DNA of 64,000 nucleotides from Pseudeuparius sepicola (lineage: Eukaryota > Arthropoda > Insecta > Coleoptera > Anthribidae): NCBI GenBank assembly GCA_963920635.1, contig OY987298.1:66733949-66797948 (forward strand). Direction: 5' to 3'. Each line of letters starts with the position of its first letter. Position 1 is the stretch's first letter. This document shows positions 37,301-52,300 of the stretch, piece after piece. The notes under the pieces were generated by a model that did not search any database, had not been told where the DNA came from, and saw only the letters and a program-made list of their open reading frames with translations. A program made the translations under genes and the position numbers.

Positions 37301-40300
37301 TCACTGTTATATTGAAAATCCGATAACACTTTGGCGAACATGTTTACTGCGTCAATTATCAAGGCAGATTCTGATTCCAGTTTCCAAGCAGTTACTATGG
37401 ATCCTAACATCTCTCCTTGGGAACCGTAATATCCAACGCTTATTTCTTGAACGTAACGATCCATCGGATTGATTAGTCTGATCTATAATCAAATTGGGAA
37501 TATAAGTGAATGTACAAAAACAACAAAGGTAGGATTGTTGAAAACGTTCCATATAAAATTCTTGTTGAAATATGACGACGAACGAAAAATTCTATCTAAA
37601 CAATTTAATTCGGAATTTTTCGTTAACCGCCAGACACATAATGCATTTTAAACAGTTCACGAATAATTTCAATTTTAATGCGCAACGAATATGAGACTCG
37701 CTGTAACTAAGACGGTTTGAAAAAATTAATAAACAATACGAATGTTTTTTTGACATTTTTAAAGATCTACAATTTTTGTTTAAAAGTTTTTTTGGTTTAA
37801 ATTAATTTTTGTAGGTCATAATGTGTCTTCTTTTAAGTTTGGCGCACGCTATCTCTTTTTAGGAATGAACTACAGATAAGTTTGGACCGAAGCAAAAATG
37901 TTGTAAATTCTAAACTCAACAACTTTTTCCTCATGCTTTTCTCCTCCGACCAATAGTGTAAATGAGATAAATCGATTCTAAAAAAATCAAGATAGTGGCA
38001 CAGTAGGAAGGGGTGGGGATACCTCAATTTGGGTTTTAACATTTCTAATCAACAGTAACAACATATAGAAACTTAGTTTTTCTCGGAAGTTTTCAATCTA
38101 TCCTTTTTTTTTTTGACAATTTGACTGTACTATAAACAAGTAACTTAAAAAGGATAGAGGGAAAATAAACACCAAACGAATATACTATATAATTTTTTAT
38201 CCGGTATTTTTTCCCATTCAATAAAGCTAATGCTTGGCTTGGAGATGGAGATAAAAAAACACCGAATTAATAAACGCACCTGGATCAATGATTCAGTATC
38301 TTCATGTTCTTTGCTGGCCTCCTGGCGGATGATTCATTGAGAATGGAAAATTATCCCAGAACCGGAGGTAGGGATAAAAATATGACGACTCTATGCCAAT
38401 ATGAGTTATAGAAATGTTGTTTGTTTAAGAGTTAGAGGGAAGTTCTTCTTTTGAAAATACTAAAATGAACTAAAATTTGGGAAAGAAAAGCCGCTAAAGA
38501 TGTCGATTTCTATGTATCTCATAAAGGGCGCAACTTGTCCTGTTTGTAGGTCCTGCGCTTTTACTTGTTATTTTTTGGGGCTATCTGTTTGTTCTTGCTG
38601 GGTTATAATTTTAGTGCATCTTTTCATTCTGCAACAGAAGCGTACTCTTGTTTCATAACTCAATCGTTAACTCCAAAATTCGAAAAATTAAATTAAAGCC
38701 GACCTCTTTAAAATTTAAACTGGGATATCATTCGCTCAAGTACTACGAGCCCAGCCGAGCTAAGGCTGTTCGAAGGCAAAAAAAACGTTAGAACTTCATA
38801 CAGAGCGTATGAGGCATATTGGCCTTCATCGTCATATTTTGATCCGGCTTCGGGATTTCCCATTCCCAATGAATCACCCTGTATAAAAGGTTTTTAAAAG
38901 CAAATCTTATTCGGAAAGGCAGATTATCTTTTTATACTTTTCTTAGAAAAATAGTTATTTATGTACCAAGGCACTAAAGTTCAACTTTTTATGACTCATG
39001 TGGAATTTAGTTGCCGATGCCTCAGGCCGAGGTAAATAAACCACATGAGTCATAAAAAGAACTTCAGTGCCGAGATACATATTATATATATTTTTTTTAA
39101 ATCGGAAAAAAAAAATGTTTCATTAGGCAGGAAAATAATCATAAGGGATCACCCGTCCATGAACCAACTGCGCGCGGCGTTGCTTGACTTTGACGATTGC
39201 TCTACCTAGGTCAAGTATGATAAGACACGGCACCTTCGAACAGACAAACCAAACTGCTGCTTGTTGTGCAGCCTCCATAACAAATCTATTGATATTCAAA
39301 CCTACTAAAATATTTATACTGAAAGATTGCGCTGCTATAGGTAACAATTTCGCAATGTGTACGAAAACTTAAATGGGCCTTTATCGGCCGGATTTTGAAT
39401 ATTTGGTTACTTTTGACGGGCGATGGCTCCGCGTCTGACGTTTGATGTTTACATCTCGCCAAGGCCTACTTATTGAAAAAATCGTACAATAATGGGCTAC
39501 TTCGGTGCCGATTTCTGAGCTTTTATAATGACGATTTCGGAACACTTCATTGCCGATTTCAAGGAAAGATCATTATTGCCCGATTGATTTCAAATGCGAT
39601 ATAGACCTATAATCTATCCATCCAACAAACGGAGTGCGTCAAAACAATATCACGATAAGGGCACGGGGCACGTGGCTGATAAAAGCCAAGATGCTTGTAC
39701 AGAGTCGCATTAAGGTTCGATCAGAACAACTATATTATATTAAATTTTTAAAAACCTATGAATAAATGCAAAACTGCTGATCTGCCGTTTCTTCAGCTGA
39801 CATTTAAAAAAATTAAAATTCCAAAACACCCCAAAAGATCTATCAGACCGTTTCGTTAGGAGCGTTCAAACACGACTGCGAATGCCGGACCTGTTAAAAA
39901 AGTGGCAAGAAAAAAGCATTCCGCGGATCATTTTTTTTTAAATACCATGCTATTGGCCAGAAGTTAAAGGCGTGTCTGCTTTGGCTAATCAACGCATACG
40001 CACGTGATTGTTCACTGTTTTGACCGTCGATGGACTCAATCAACAACCAACAGTTTTGACGTAGGTACGCCGTTTATTGGATGGATCGAGTTCAGGCACA
40101 CAATCTGCATTCCTTAATAACATTTGCTCATACAATTGTTTGATGTATTTTACGCCAAAAGCACTTTAAAAAGTCACATAATGAAATTAGGCTATTTTTT
40201 TTCAAATTTGACATAGCATCATAATTTTATATTCTGAACTAGGTACCTATTTTTTAAAGGGGTCGGAGAACTCGTCGACAAGAAACACATCTAACTTACC

Positions 40301-43300
40301 TATCTATTATTATTGCTACAGAAATACACTTGGCTTCACAAATCCCGGAAGAGTACGCGCTATACTAATATATTCTGTGTTCTATGATCTTACTTACTGA
40401 AGGGCGTCACATAGAGTTGAAACTCGAAAATCGTCTTTGATGATTATATTTTTGCCAATAAGATTTGGTACGAATTCATATTTTTCATATGTAATTTACC
40501 AAATTTTTATTATTGTTATAATTTTAAAAAAATGTAAATTGCACAGACATATGATATTTTATTCCGACGCACTCAACGTTGTTGATGTATACCTTTATGC
40601 GGGAAAAATTTTTATTGTGCAGAATTTGACTTTCATTTTTTGCATGTTCTATAGTTTCTTGTAATAGGATGCCTAATTTTATACAGTGTGCCTGGTTTTT
40701 CATGACACAACAGCATTAGGTATTCAGGACACACCAAAACCACGCATATACGAAATTTGAACCATCCTGCAAGGTGTCAAAGTTGAGCAATATAGGATTT
40801 TTAAAGGCATCTGGCTAGTCAAGTGTGTCATGGAATTACTTCAAAACAGTTGAATGGACCATACAAAGTGTTGGTATACCCTGATTACTGTAAGAAGTCC
40901 TGATTTTGTCAGATGACATTCTCCACAAAATCCCTAGGAATTTTCTGTTAACCATTGGTATACCATTGGTATATGTGTCTCAACTAGTTAATGATGTCAC
41001 TCATTGATTTATGATGTGGAAAGATACCCAAGTGATAGGGAAAAAAGAACGTAATAAAATAAAAACCCTATCGGAATCACGATTATACCGCTACAAATAA
41101 ATAAATTAAAAGTAAAAAAATATTTTTAAAAAAAGCTTTTATTTAAATGCGCTAAAAAGAATAAAATAATCTTTTCTTTTAAAACTTTTACTATCAACTT
41201 ATAACGTCATTCCACAATTTATATGATATAAAAGCTTGTCGCGAGATTTAAGTAGTGGTATTTACTTAGTTTGAAAACTTAAATCTCGCGACAAGCTTTT
41301 ATATCATATAAATTGTGGAATGGCGTTATAAGTTGATAGTAAAAGTTTTAAAAGAAAAGATTATTTTATTCTTTTTAGCGCATTTAAATAAAAGCTTTTT
41401 TTAAAAATATTTTTTTACTTTTAATTTATTTTGTAATTTTTAGTTTGGCCAGGTGTCTGAGTCTATTCATCTCAGTTAACGCATCATTGTTGCAAGGTCG
41501 TTTGCCGGTTAGTTTAGAACAGTCTAGCTCTTCAATGAGGAGACCTTCTAATGACCATCTTGGGTGTTCCGCCATGTTGGATTTAGAATGACGTCACACA
41601 TATAATCATGCATTGTCATCCAAATTAAACGTGTGTACAAAATTTCAGCTCGATCGGTTGAAATTTAACTAGTCCGCCATCTTGAGTGTTCCGCCATGTT
41701 GGATTTAGAATGACGTCACACATATAATCATGCATTGTCATCCAAATTAAACGTGTGTACAAAATTTCAGCTCGATCGGTTGAAATTTAACTAGTCCGCC
41801 ATCTTGAGTGTTCCGCCATGTTGGATTTAGAATGACGTCACACATATAATCATGCATTGTCATCCAAATTAAACGTGTGTACAAAATTTCAGCTCGATCG
41901 GTTGAAATTTAACTAGTCCGCCATCTTGGGTGATCCGCCATGTTGGATTTAGAATGACGTCACACATATAATCATGCATTGTCATCCAAATTAAACGTGT
42001 GTACAAAATTTCAGCTCGATCGGTTGAAGATATCTGCTTCAAAATTGAGTTGCAAGATTCCACCCGAACAAATTACATACATACATACATACATACATAC
42101 ATTGCAAGTTAAATAAAAGCTTTTAAAATAACTATTACTACAACTCATTTTAATAATAATTTCAAACGTCATGGAAACACTTTCATTTTGGTATTTTGGT
42201 ATAATCGCCTACTTGCGACAGCGTCTATGCGTACTCAGGCAAATTTTATTTCGGTGTTGTGAAAGTGACAGTGAAGGTTTTCCGGATCGTTCAAAAGGGT
42301 CCAAACATTGGGCAGTGAAAATATTCGCGGGTTTTGTACGTTTCGTGAGTTTTACCGTTATCTGTGTTGTTCTTGTTCGTGTTATTAGTAGTAATTCATT
42401 GTGCAAATGGGCTCGTTACTGACCTGCACTTATGACCCGGTTGCTTTTTTTGTTGCATTGATGCCAACTTAGGATGGCGAAATTACCAATTGACAGTCCC
42501 AGTAAGGACTATTTTACTATATGCAAAGATTCAATAAAAAATATACAGGGTATTTTTTTCTGGACCATTTCAAATGCTGAATTTTTATGAAACTTTATAC
42601 GGGTCAAAAATGGTCTATAAATATCAAAAAAATATTAATAAACATAAAAGTAATGTATTTTTCTACAAAATACCAACCAAAAAATAAAAACAATTTAAAT
42701 TATTGGACCCAATGATCTGTTTACCTAGATGGCCCATTCAAATGGCATTGTAATCCACCTTGATATATACAATAAAATATCAAAACAAATACAACACTTT
42801 GCCCTGTAATGGTGCACAGCTGACCAGTAAATATATCGCCCACCAGTGGAAAGTTCGGTTTGATCCAGTATTTCTGGCAACACACATGACGCATTTTATG
42901 CGCCCCATCACTATTCACTATAATAGTTTGATATAGTTAAACAAATCCCAAGAGTTTATTAGCGTTTATAACCTCTACCTCGTCCGCTGGACAAACCGTA
43001 ATAGTATATTACATAGCGAGAGTTGTAAACAAGTTATCTAGGCAGAAATTCATGTATCATCAAGAAAACTGTAGAAGCTTCAGAACCGTCTCGTCTCCTG
43101 CAAACTCAGCAATCCGAAAACTTATATATTTGTTGTATCAGAAAGCGCGTTTAGATTAAGACCGATCTTTGTCAAAACCTTTTCAAATAAAGTTTTTTAA
43201 AAGCCTACTGCTGTGGCCAATCATTTAATTGGCGCAGTCGGTAGGACGAATAGCGGAGAATCGCAGAAGTTTGCGATTCGAGCAAGCCTTGCAGTCGCCG

Positions 43301-46300
43301 AAACTCGCGTTTTTCTTTCGGGTTCCGATTAAGCGGTTCGTCCTGCAACATCGTCTCCACCGTTAGACGACTTGGGCCAAGCAGCAACTGGGCTGCAACC
43401 AGGAGGGCAAGGACTGAGGTTCCGAAGAAGAAAAGGGCTAGCTACCGACGGTAAGAGCCATTTCCCTTCGTTGAACTATCCTATACTCTCTGCTGGGGCA
43501 AAGACTTGATCTCACTAGGTTAAGGATTCAAATTGAAATTCAAATTGAAATTCAAAAACAATTTTTCACATTTTCAAATTTTGTTTTTCTTTTAGCAAAA
43601 CTTAATTTTAAGTAATTTTAAGTAGCAAAAAATTAATTTTTATGAGTAATTCAGAAAGTGAAGAGGAGAACGAAAACGTAGGAAGGTTAGGTATCGATCA
43701 CGATACAGATTTAGCAATTTTAGTTGATTTGTTTGGGCAAGTAAATCTTTCTACAATGAATAACCAACAACAAAATCAAAATCAAAATGTCAATTACCAA
43801 TTACTACGCATGTATATTGAAAATATACCTCAATTTTCAGGTGATGTACATACTCTCGTCTCGAAATTTTTATTGACAGTTGTAACTATCTTGTACAAAC
43901 TTATACAAACCGAGCGATTCCTAACGATCCAATAAACAAATTTTTAATTCGTGCAATAATCGGAAAACTCGCTGGTAGGGCACTAACATTAATAGGGACA
44001 AGAACAGAACTTCAGACATGGGATGAAATTCGCAATGCTTTACGCTTAACTTTTGGAGATAACAGAAACATTGACTGTCTCGTTCAAGATTTGATAGTTT
44101 TACGACCGTTAAAAAATTAATCCCCTGTAAATTTCGGATCTAGGATCCAAGATGCACATAGCTTAATTATTTCCAAATTAAATTCTAGTGACTTAGCACC
44201 AAATATGAAGCAATTACAATTGAATAATTATAAACAATTAGCTTTAAAGACGTTTATAAGAGGTTTTACCGGCAGACTACAAGACATTGTGCGTATTAAA
44301 GACCCTGATAGTCTCGAAAATGCTATCGCGTTAGTAATTGAAGAACAAAATTTTCTCTACGCTCAAAATCGCCTTTTTTCCTCAATTCAACCTCAAAATA
44401 ATATCAAAAAAATTCAAAGACCAATTCAGACGCAAAATATCCCAAAACCTAATTTTTTCAATCCTCAAATACAATTCCCAAATAGCCCAAGGACAAACGT
44501 TTTCCAAAACCAATAAATGACAAAAATATTACCACAACATGTCCAACCCCAAAGATTTCCACAAAATAACCAATTTCCCAGAGATCCTATAAACATGCCT
44601 CAACCAAGACAAGTACAACAAAAATACTTTACAAACCAACAAGTTTTTGGTTCAAAGCAACCGCAAACTAACGTATTTAAATCAACCGGACGAACAACCA
44701 ATGACAAACCAACCGCTATCTATGTCAGTAAACGCACCAATACCAAGTTTACGCCAACAAGTACCGCAACGTGTACCGAACTACTTCCAGAGTTGAGGTC
44801 CTAGAAACTTTATATCGGAATAACTATATAATATAGAAGACGACAACCCAATTTACAACCCCCAAAATTTATTTGGCGACGAAGACAATTCATATTATTA
44901 TATCCCTGAAGAATATAACCAAAATTCGAACCAAAATCTTTTTGAAAATGACTATTCAAACCTCTATAATACGGAATATTAAAATTATACAAGTTTCCCA
45001 GAAAATTTGGAACATCCAGGAGAAGTAATAAACGAAAATTCAGATGAAAATTTTCAGGCAACCAGTATCGCAGACAAAAGAAAATGACAATAATAGATCT
45101 TAATAATATTCATACTAACATTTTACCCTATATTGAGACTTATAACCCGAAATTTAAATTCTTAATCGATACGGGAGCTTCAAAATCAATAATAAATCCT
45201 TGTTTTGCAGAAAAATATTTCCCTAATACAATCTATCACGAAGACTTTCAAATAAAAACTTGTAATGGTACAAATAAATGTAGATTCAAAGCTGACATAC
45301 CAATAAATGAACTTTTAGGTTTAAACGATCAGATTACTTTCCACTTGTTTCAATTTCATGATTTTTTTGACGGATTACTAGGCTTCGAAGATATAAAACG
45401 ACTAAAGTTAATAACCGATTTTGACAAAAATGTCCTCTATAATGAAAATATTTGTATCAATATTTTTTATAGCCACAATCAACAATCTAACTTATTTTCT
45501 AAACAAGTAAACCCTCACGAAACATGTAAAGCGAAAATACCTGCCTCTGTGAATTCAGGAGATATCTATTTTCCAAGGAAAGACATTTCAAAAAATTGCT
45601 TTATTCCAGAAATTCTAACCACTGCTAAAGATGGTTATGCTATTGTCGAAAGTCAAAATCATTCAGACGAAACAAAAGTCCTATCTCTAAATAAACCATT
45701 TACTACAGCTAGTTTTCAAGAAATCAATAATGATTACTCTCTTTTTAATATCGAGCAAATTTTTAATAACAAAAAAGACAAATCTAGGCAAAAATTTGAT
45801 GTAAAAAATATAATACGATGTGATCATCTAAATTCCGAAGAGAAAGAAAGAATTTTTAAAATCTGTCAAGAATTTTCCGATTTATTTTATAATACAGGAG
45901 ACAAACTTTCATTCACAAACAGAGTAAAACACGAAATAAAAACCACCGACGAGGTCCCGCTTCACACGAAGTCCTATAGGTATCCTTACGCCTTAAAAAA
46001 TGAAGTTCAAAGACAAATAAAAAAATGTTAGATGACGAAATCATTAAACCTTCTTCAAGTCCATGGTCTTCACCGATCTGGATTGTCCCCAAGAAATCAG
46101 ACGCCTCCGGACAAAAAAAGTGGCGTATAGTAGTCGATTACAGGAAGATCAATAAAAAAAACTATTGATGACCGATATCCAATTCCCAATATTAATGAAA
46201 TTTTAGACAAGTTAATGTACTTATTTTACTACCCTTGATCTAGCTTCCGGCTATCATCAAATAGAGATGCACTCCCAAAGTTTAGAAAAAACAGCTTTTA

Positions 46301-49300
46301 GTGTAGACAACGGTCATTACGAATATAATAGAATGCCATTTGGCCTAAAAAAACGCGCCAGCCACATTTAAGGTGTTATGGACGACATCCTAGGAGAACT
46401 CCAAGGAAAAGTTTGTTTAGTTTACAGTGATGACATCATAATATTTTCATCATCATTAGAAGAACATATTTCCAATCTCAAACTAGTTTTCAAAAAATTA
46501 CGTGAATACAACCTTAAGATACAATTAGACAAGTGTGAATTCCTCCGCAAGGAAGTAGAATTCTTAGGACATATAATAACACCAGACGGAATCAAACCTA
46601 ATATAAAAAAAATTCAGGCTATTCAAAAGTTTCCAATTCCTAAAACAGCAAAAGAAATAAAATCATTCCTAGGCTTGGTAGGTTATTATCGAAAATTTAT
46701 AAAAGACTGCAAAAATCATAAAACCTTTCACCAAATGTTTAAAAAGGGGAGAAAAAGTCATTCACAATGAATCTTTTATCAATGCTTTCGAGTTGTGCAA
46801 AAATATACTCACGAATGACCCAATTTTACAATATCCAGATTTTTCTAAACCATTCAACTTGACAACAGACGCCTCAAACTACGCTATAGGTGCAGTACTA
46901 TCGCAAGGTACTGTAGGCCAAGATCTTCCAGTGGCATATGCTTCTCGTACACTTAATCCCGCAGAATGTACCTATTCAACTATCGAAAAGGAATTGTTAG
47001 CAATTGTCTGGGCCACAAATTACTTTCGACCTTATCTATTTGGACACAAATTTAAAATTATAACTGACCACAAACCCCTTCAATGGTTATTTTCCCTTGA
47101 AGATCCCAGTTCACGTCTCGTTCGTTGGAGACTCAAACTTGCGGAATACCAATACGAAATAATATATAAAAAAGGAAAATCAAATACCAACGCGGATGCA
47201 CTTTCTCGGGTAGAAATAAATGCACTAGAAAATTGTTTAGAAAACGAATAATAATAGTCAATTTAGGTGATTCAGATGACGAAATTATTACCTTCTTAGA
47301 AAATGCAGATGAAGGAAACCTTCCGGAAATCTCAGACGAAGATATAAATCAAATTTTAGGAATCACCCCTGACGAAAAACCTGTTGAAAAACCAAAAATT
47401 AATATCATTTCTGATATACTTATTAGACCGGCTTTCAATGTCCAAGAAATTACTCCGAAGAATAATAATATGAACGAAACTGTTCATACAGCAGTCGAAG
47501 ATCCTGTTTTATTAATGCCAATAACAGAAAAATCGGTAAACTCAATCAAATAACACAACATAAATATGTAATTCGAAACAAACCATTTAATGAAAAGAGA
47601 CGATTAACGGTATCTTTACCTCTCCAAAATTTAGAAAATGAAACAGTAACCTTTATAAAAGAATATGTAGAAAATAAAAAAGTTTACGGTGTATATTTAA
47701 AAACTCCTAATATAATCCCAGAATTTTGCAACATTATCCAAAAAACATTCGAAAACTCTTCTTTTAAACTAATACAAAGTTCAACCTATTTAGACGATAT
47801 TTATACTTTTGATGAACAACAAGAAAAACTAAAATAATACCATGAAGGTAAAGTTTGTCACAGAGGTATCAATGAAATGTTAAATTCTCTGAAACGAAGA
47901 TATTACTGGCCAAAACAAAAAACCGATATAGAAAAATACGTAAATAACTGTGAAATTTGTCAGTTAGCTAAATATGACAGAAAACCTGCAGAAATAAAAT
48001 TTAACTTAACACCCACTAGTACTAAACCTTTCGAAGTCATACATGCCGATACCTTTCAGATAGAAAATAATAAATTTTTAACAATAATAGATTCATTTTC
48101 TCGTTATGCACAAGCATACAAAATAAGTGGAGCCTCAGCTATAAACACCATTGACTGTTTCTTACAATTTGCGACACATCATTGTCTACCAAGAACCATT
48201 GTATCTGACAATGGATCAGAATTTAATAATACAACCGTAAAGGATTTTGCAAAACTTCATAAAATTAATATTCATTTCACTACTCCCAATAACTCTAATA
48301 GCAACAGTTTAGTTGAACGTTTACACTCAACATTAATCGAACACATAAGATGTTTAAGATTAACTGATAAAGATAGTCGAATAGATAAACTCATGCTCTA
48401 CGCAATTTTGGCAGTTCATTCAGTAACAAAACAAACTCCATATAACATTGTTAGTGGACATACTGATAGTTTTGACGCTTTCGATACTACTTCTGAAATA
48501 ATTATAAATGAATATGTTAACGAGCATAAAAATATAACACGTATACTTTATGACAAAATTCATGAAATCAACCAATCTACAAAGGAAAAAATCATTCAAA
48601 AAAGAAACCAAACTCGCGAAGATCCTATAGAATATAACGAAAATGAAAACGCTTACGAAAGAGTTCAAAACCGTTCAAAAATAAAACCCCGTTTTAAAAA
48701 AGTAATCGTTCAGAAAAACTTAGGTATAAAAGCGAGATTACCACGCAAAATAATTCACAAAAAGAATTTAAAAAGACCAAGAAAACTGACAGAAAAATCT
48801 TTATTACAGGACAAACATTCAGACAGACATGAGAAACCCCCTGATGATCCTGATATCCTTGATCCTGATATCCCAGGTACAAGTACAGGAAATTAAAATA
48901 ACGGATTTGAAAGATTCACCTGGAATCTTACTTTTTAGATTAGGAAGTGCAAAGATCATATCTAGAAAACACACTTTTCTACATTATGTTCAAATTAAAG
49001 CCTTAGTAACGCAATAAAAATCTTAGATCGGTTCATAATGATTTAAACATTTCTATTTTTAAAGAAACACAATTTTCTTTTAGTTTACGAAATAACTATG
49101 ATAGTCTTAAACCTTTAATCTTAGAAATAGAAAGTAAATTTAATAACATAATATTTAAGAAAAATATAAATAAACGCAATGAACGCGGACTTTTTAATGC
49201 TATAGGAACGGTAAATAAATGGTTTACTGGATCGCTTGATGCAAATGACGGTATTAGATACGATGACGCTATAAGAATACTTGAGAAAAATCAACAGAAA

Positions 49301-52300
49301 ATTGTATCAGAAGTAAACACACAAATTTCCTTATTCAAAAAATTAATCGATCACTATGGAACTTCAATCGAAACTATAATTGATAATCAAGGAAAAATTT
49401 CTGAATATCTAGAACGTTACCATGAACTAATAAAAAGAGAAACTGATATATTCTATAAATATAATGTATATTTAAGCATACTAAATCAAATTTTTATCAA
49501 CGCTAATGTAATAATTACTTTCCTAGACAATTTAGAAAATGCTATAACCTTTTCACGTTTACATACCATTCACCCTGATACATTAAATATCGATGACTTA
49601 CAAGAGATATTAATGGATTTAAAAACACGTTACTCAGAAAACGAAATTATTAATATAAATTTTTATGATTGGTATTCTGTAATTAAGACAAGTAGTTATA
49701 TTTCAAAGAATCAAATTGTTTTTGCCCTAGACGTCCCTTTAGTTCATCCAGATAATTTTGACTATTATCATTTATATCCTTTACCTTCTTCCAAAAATAC
49801 CATAATTATTCCTTCCAAACCCTACATGGCTCTTGGCACTACTAGCTACCAATATATGGAAAATTCCTGCGAAGAAATAAATGGAACTTATATTTGTCTA
49901 CAAGAACGGTTACAAACAACTCCAAAAGAAGATTGCATAGCCGCACTAATTTCTGGCGAAGAACCAAGTTGTAATGTTATGGAAGTTCAAACTCACAATC
50001 AGATAATTGAAAGAGTCAACGACGAATTTATAATTGTAGTCCCGAAAGAAGAATCAAAAATTAAATTGTTATGCAAAAACATGGAATATGCCATAATAAA
50101 GACACCGCATTTAATTTGGCTACCTACTGGATGCAGCATGGAAATTAATGGAATTTCTTATGGAAACAATAAATCAAATAGCAAAACCCACTCATTGGTA
50201 TTGCCAGCGATTAAAATTGGTGAAGTTCAAGAAAACATCAATACATTTGGAAAACTCCACATTAGGAACATATCACTCAACGATATCCATGCTCTTCGAA
50301 AACATGTTAACTCTATTAGTCCTGTGGTCATCGAAGAAATTGCAAATACGTATACAAAAAATTGGATTTTATGGACATTAATGGTAATGGTTCTCCTAAT
50401 ATTAATTGGATATGGAATTTGGAAATATTGGAAGTTTCGAAAACCTAGAAAAAGAAGAGAAGAAAAAACTACGGCTACTTCGATCCTCTACACTCCCGAA
50501 GAAGCCTCTTAAGGATGGAGGAGTTATCTAGGCAGAAATTCATGTATCATCAAGAAAACTGTAGAAGCTCCAGAACCGTCTCGTCTCCTGCAAACTCAGC
50601 AATCCCAAAACTTATATATTTGTTGTATTACAAAGCGCGTTTAGATTAAGACCGATCTTTGTCAAAAGCTTTTCGAATAAAATTTTTTAAAAGCCTACTG
50701 CTGTGGCCAATCATTTAATTAACAGCTTATTACGTATGAGTGGAAAAGTTGCGCACGAGCCGCGCAGTGGCGAGTGCTGTAATTCCACGAGTATGTAATA
50801 AGCTTACAACTCGAGTTTTGTACTATAATTTTTCTTCGACGAAAGAAAAACTATTATAATAGATAAACAACTATACTTCTGATTATCTGACAGGCAACAA
50901 TTATTAGTATGTTGGTTGGTTGCTATGGTGGCGCGGATGCCGCGCTAACATGGCACCCGTGATAATTGTGTTTTAATTAAGAACAGATATGTAATTTTTT
51001 TTACTACTAAACTGAGAAATCACCATTATTTACCTCATTGCTCTAATGAGAAGTAATGTTTCTCACCCTAGGTAAATAATAATAATAAAAAAATACCTAG
51101 GTAAATAATGAATAATTTTCTATATGACGTTTAAAGAAAAATAAACTAAAATATGGCAATATTTCAATGTTAGTAGTAAAAAAACTTCTATATACACTTC
51201 GGTTGAGAAGGCCATTATTTACCTCGCATATTATAAAGCTAAAAAAGCTCGGTATATAATGGCTCACTTCTCAACCTAAGTGTATAATATACTATTTCTA
51301 CTCCTATGCTAGTAACATACCTATTAAGTGACGGTTTAGGTCAGGGACTAGGGACTCTTTAAAATAAAAGGGGTCCCTGGTTTAGGTTATAAGTAAGTTC
51401 ATTGTTACATTAATACGTAATGACTGACACGTAATGACTGACACGTAATAAAAAAAATTACGTATCTGTTCTTAATTAAAACGCAATTATCACGGGTGCC
51501 TTGTTAGCGCGGCATCCGCGTCACCATAGCAACAAACCAACATACTAATTGTTGCCTGACAGATAATCAGAACTATAGTTTATCTATTATAATAGTTTTT
51601 CTTTCGTCGAAGAAAAATTATAATACAAAACTCGAGTTGTAAGCTTGTTACATACTCGTGGAATTACAGCACTCGCCGCTGCGCGGCTCGTGCGCAACTT
51701 TTCCACTCATACGTAATAAGCTGTTTACAACTCTCGCTACGTAATATACTATTATTACGAGTCAGTCATTACATGTCAGTGTTCGTAACAATGGATTTAC
51801 TTATAACCTAAACCGTTACTTAATAGGTATGTTACTAGTATAGGAGTAGAAAAAGAAACATACGCTTGCCCTTGCCGCGTCGTTGCCAAATCTCTTGGGC
51901 TTCCCCCAGTTTTCCTTCTATGCAACCAGGCTTAGTACATAATTTAATATATTTTCAATTATTTTAATATTACTAATTATAATATTATATATTATATAAT
52001 AAAAAGATAATATTAACATAATTATACAGTGCCCGCCTGCTTCCAAAAAGATTCGAAATGTGGTCATTAAATGTCGTGACGTCATTTTACATACCTACCT
52101 GTCAAAAACGATATTTAATTAAATAAATTGCCAAAATACGCTTTAATTGTGATTTTACCAAAAAAAGTTATTTTAAAAAGTTGCTTGTAATTTTATTTTA
52201 CCCCTATGTGCAAATTTTCAGACAAAAATTCTGACAATGATAAATTTTTAATTTTTTGAAAAAATATAAAAACTAATATTTTAATTTTTTTCGATATGTA

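Larger units (their letters stand above)
43032..50720 (+). mobile_element. Ty3/gypsy errantivirus-type LTR retrotransposon with gag, pol and env
   Basis: Two 199-bp LTRs differing at about seven positions, PBS, polypurine tract, and gag-pol-env order. A 4-bp target duplication AACA lies at 43,028-43,031 and 50,721-50,724. Inserted into an older palindrome inside the 24-kb iGluR intron, on the strand opposite to the gene. All three genes carry frameshifts or stops, so this copy is a defective relic. Confidence 0.93.
42985..51770. mobile_element. long palindromic element, left arm split by the LTR retrotransposon
   Basis: The right arm (about 51,453-51,765) is the reverse complement of 50,721-51,003 joined to 42,990-43,031. 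Shared landmarks are TAATAGTATATTAC, GCGAGAGTTGTAAACAGC, GTTGCGCACGAGCCGCGCAG and GGCGCGGATGCCGCGC. The middle (51,003-51,453) holds further AT-rich hairpins and a piece (51,285-51,420) repeated inverted at 51,765-51,850. No protein is encoded by the palindrome itself. Confidence 0.75.

Noticed and set aside
48420..48882. Minus-strand hydrophobic frames of 82 and 62 codons
   Set aside because: Antisense of the A-rich integrase C-terminus; hydrophobicity comes from the base composition.
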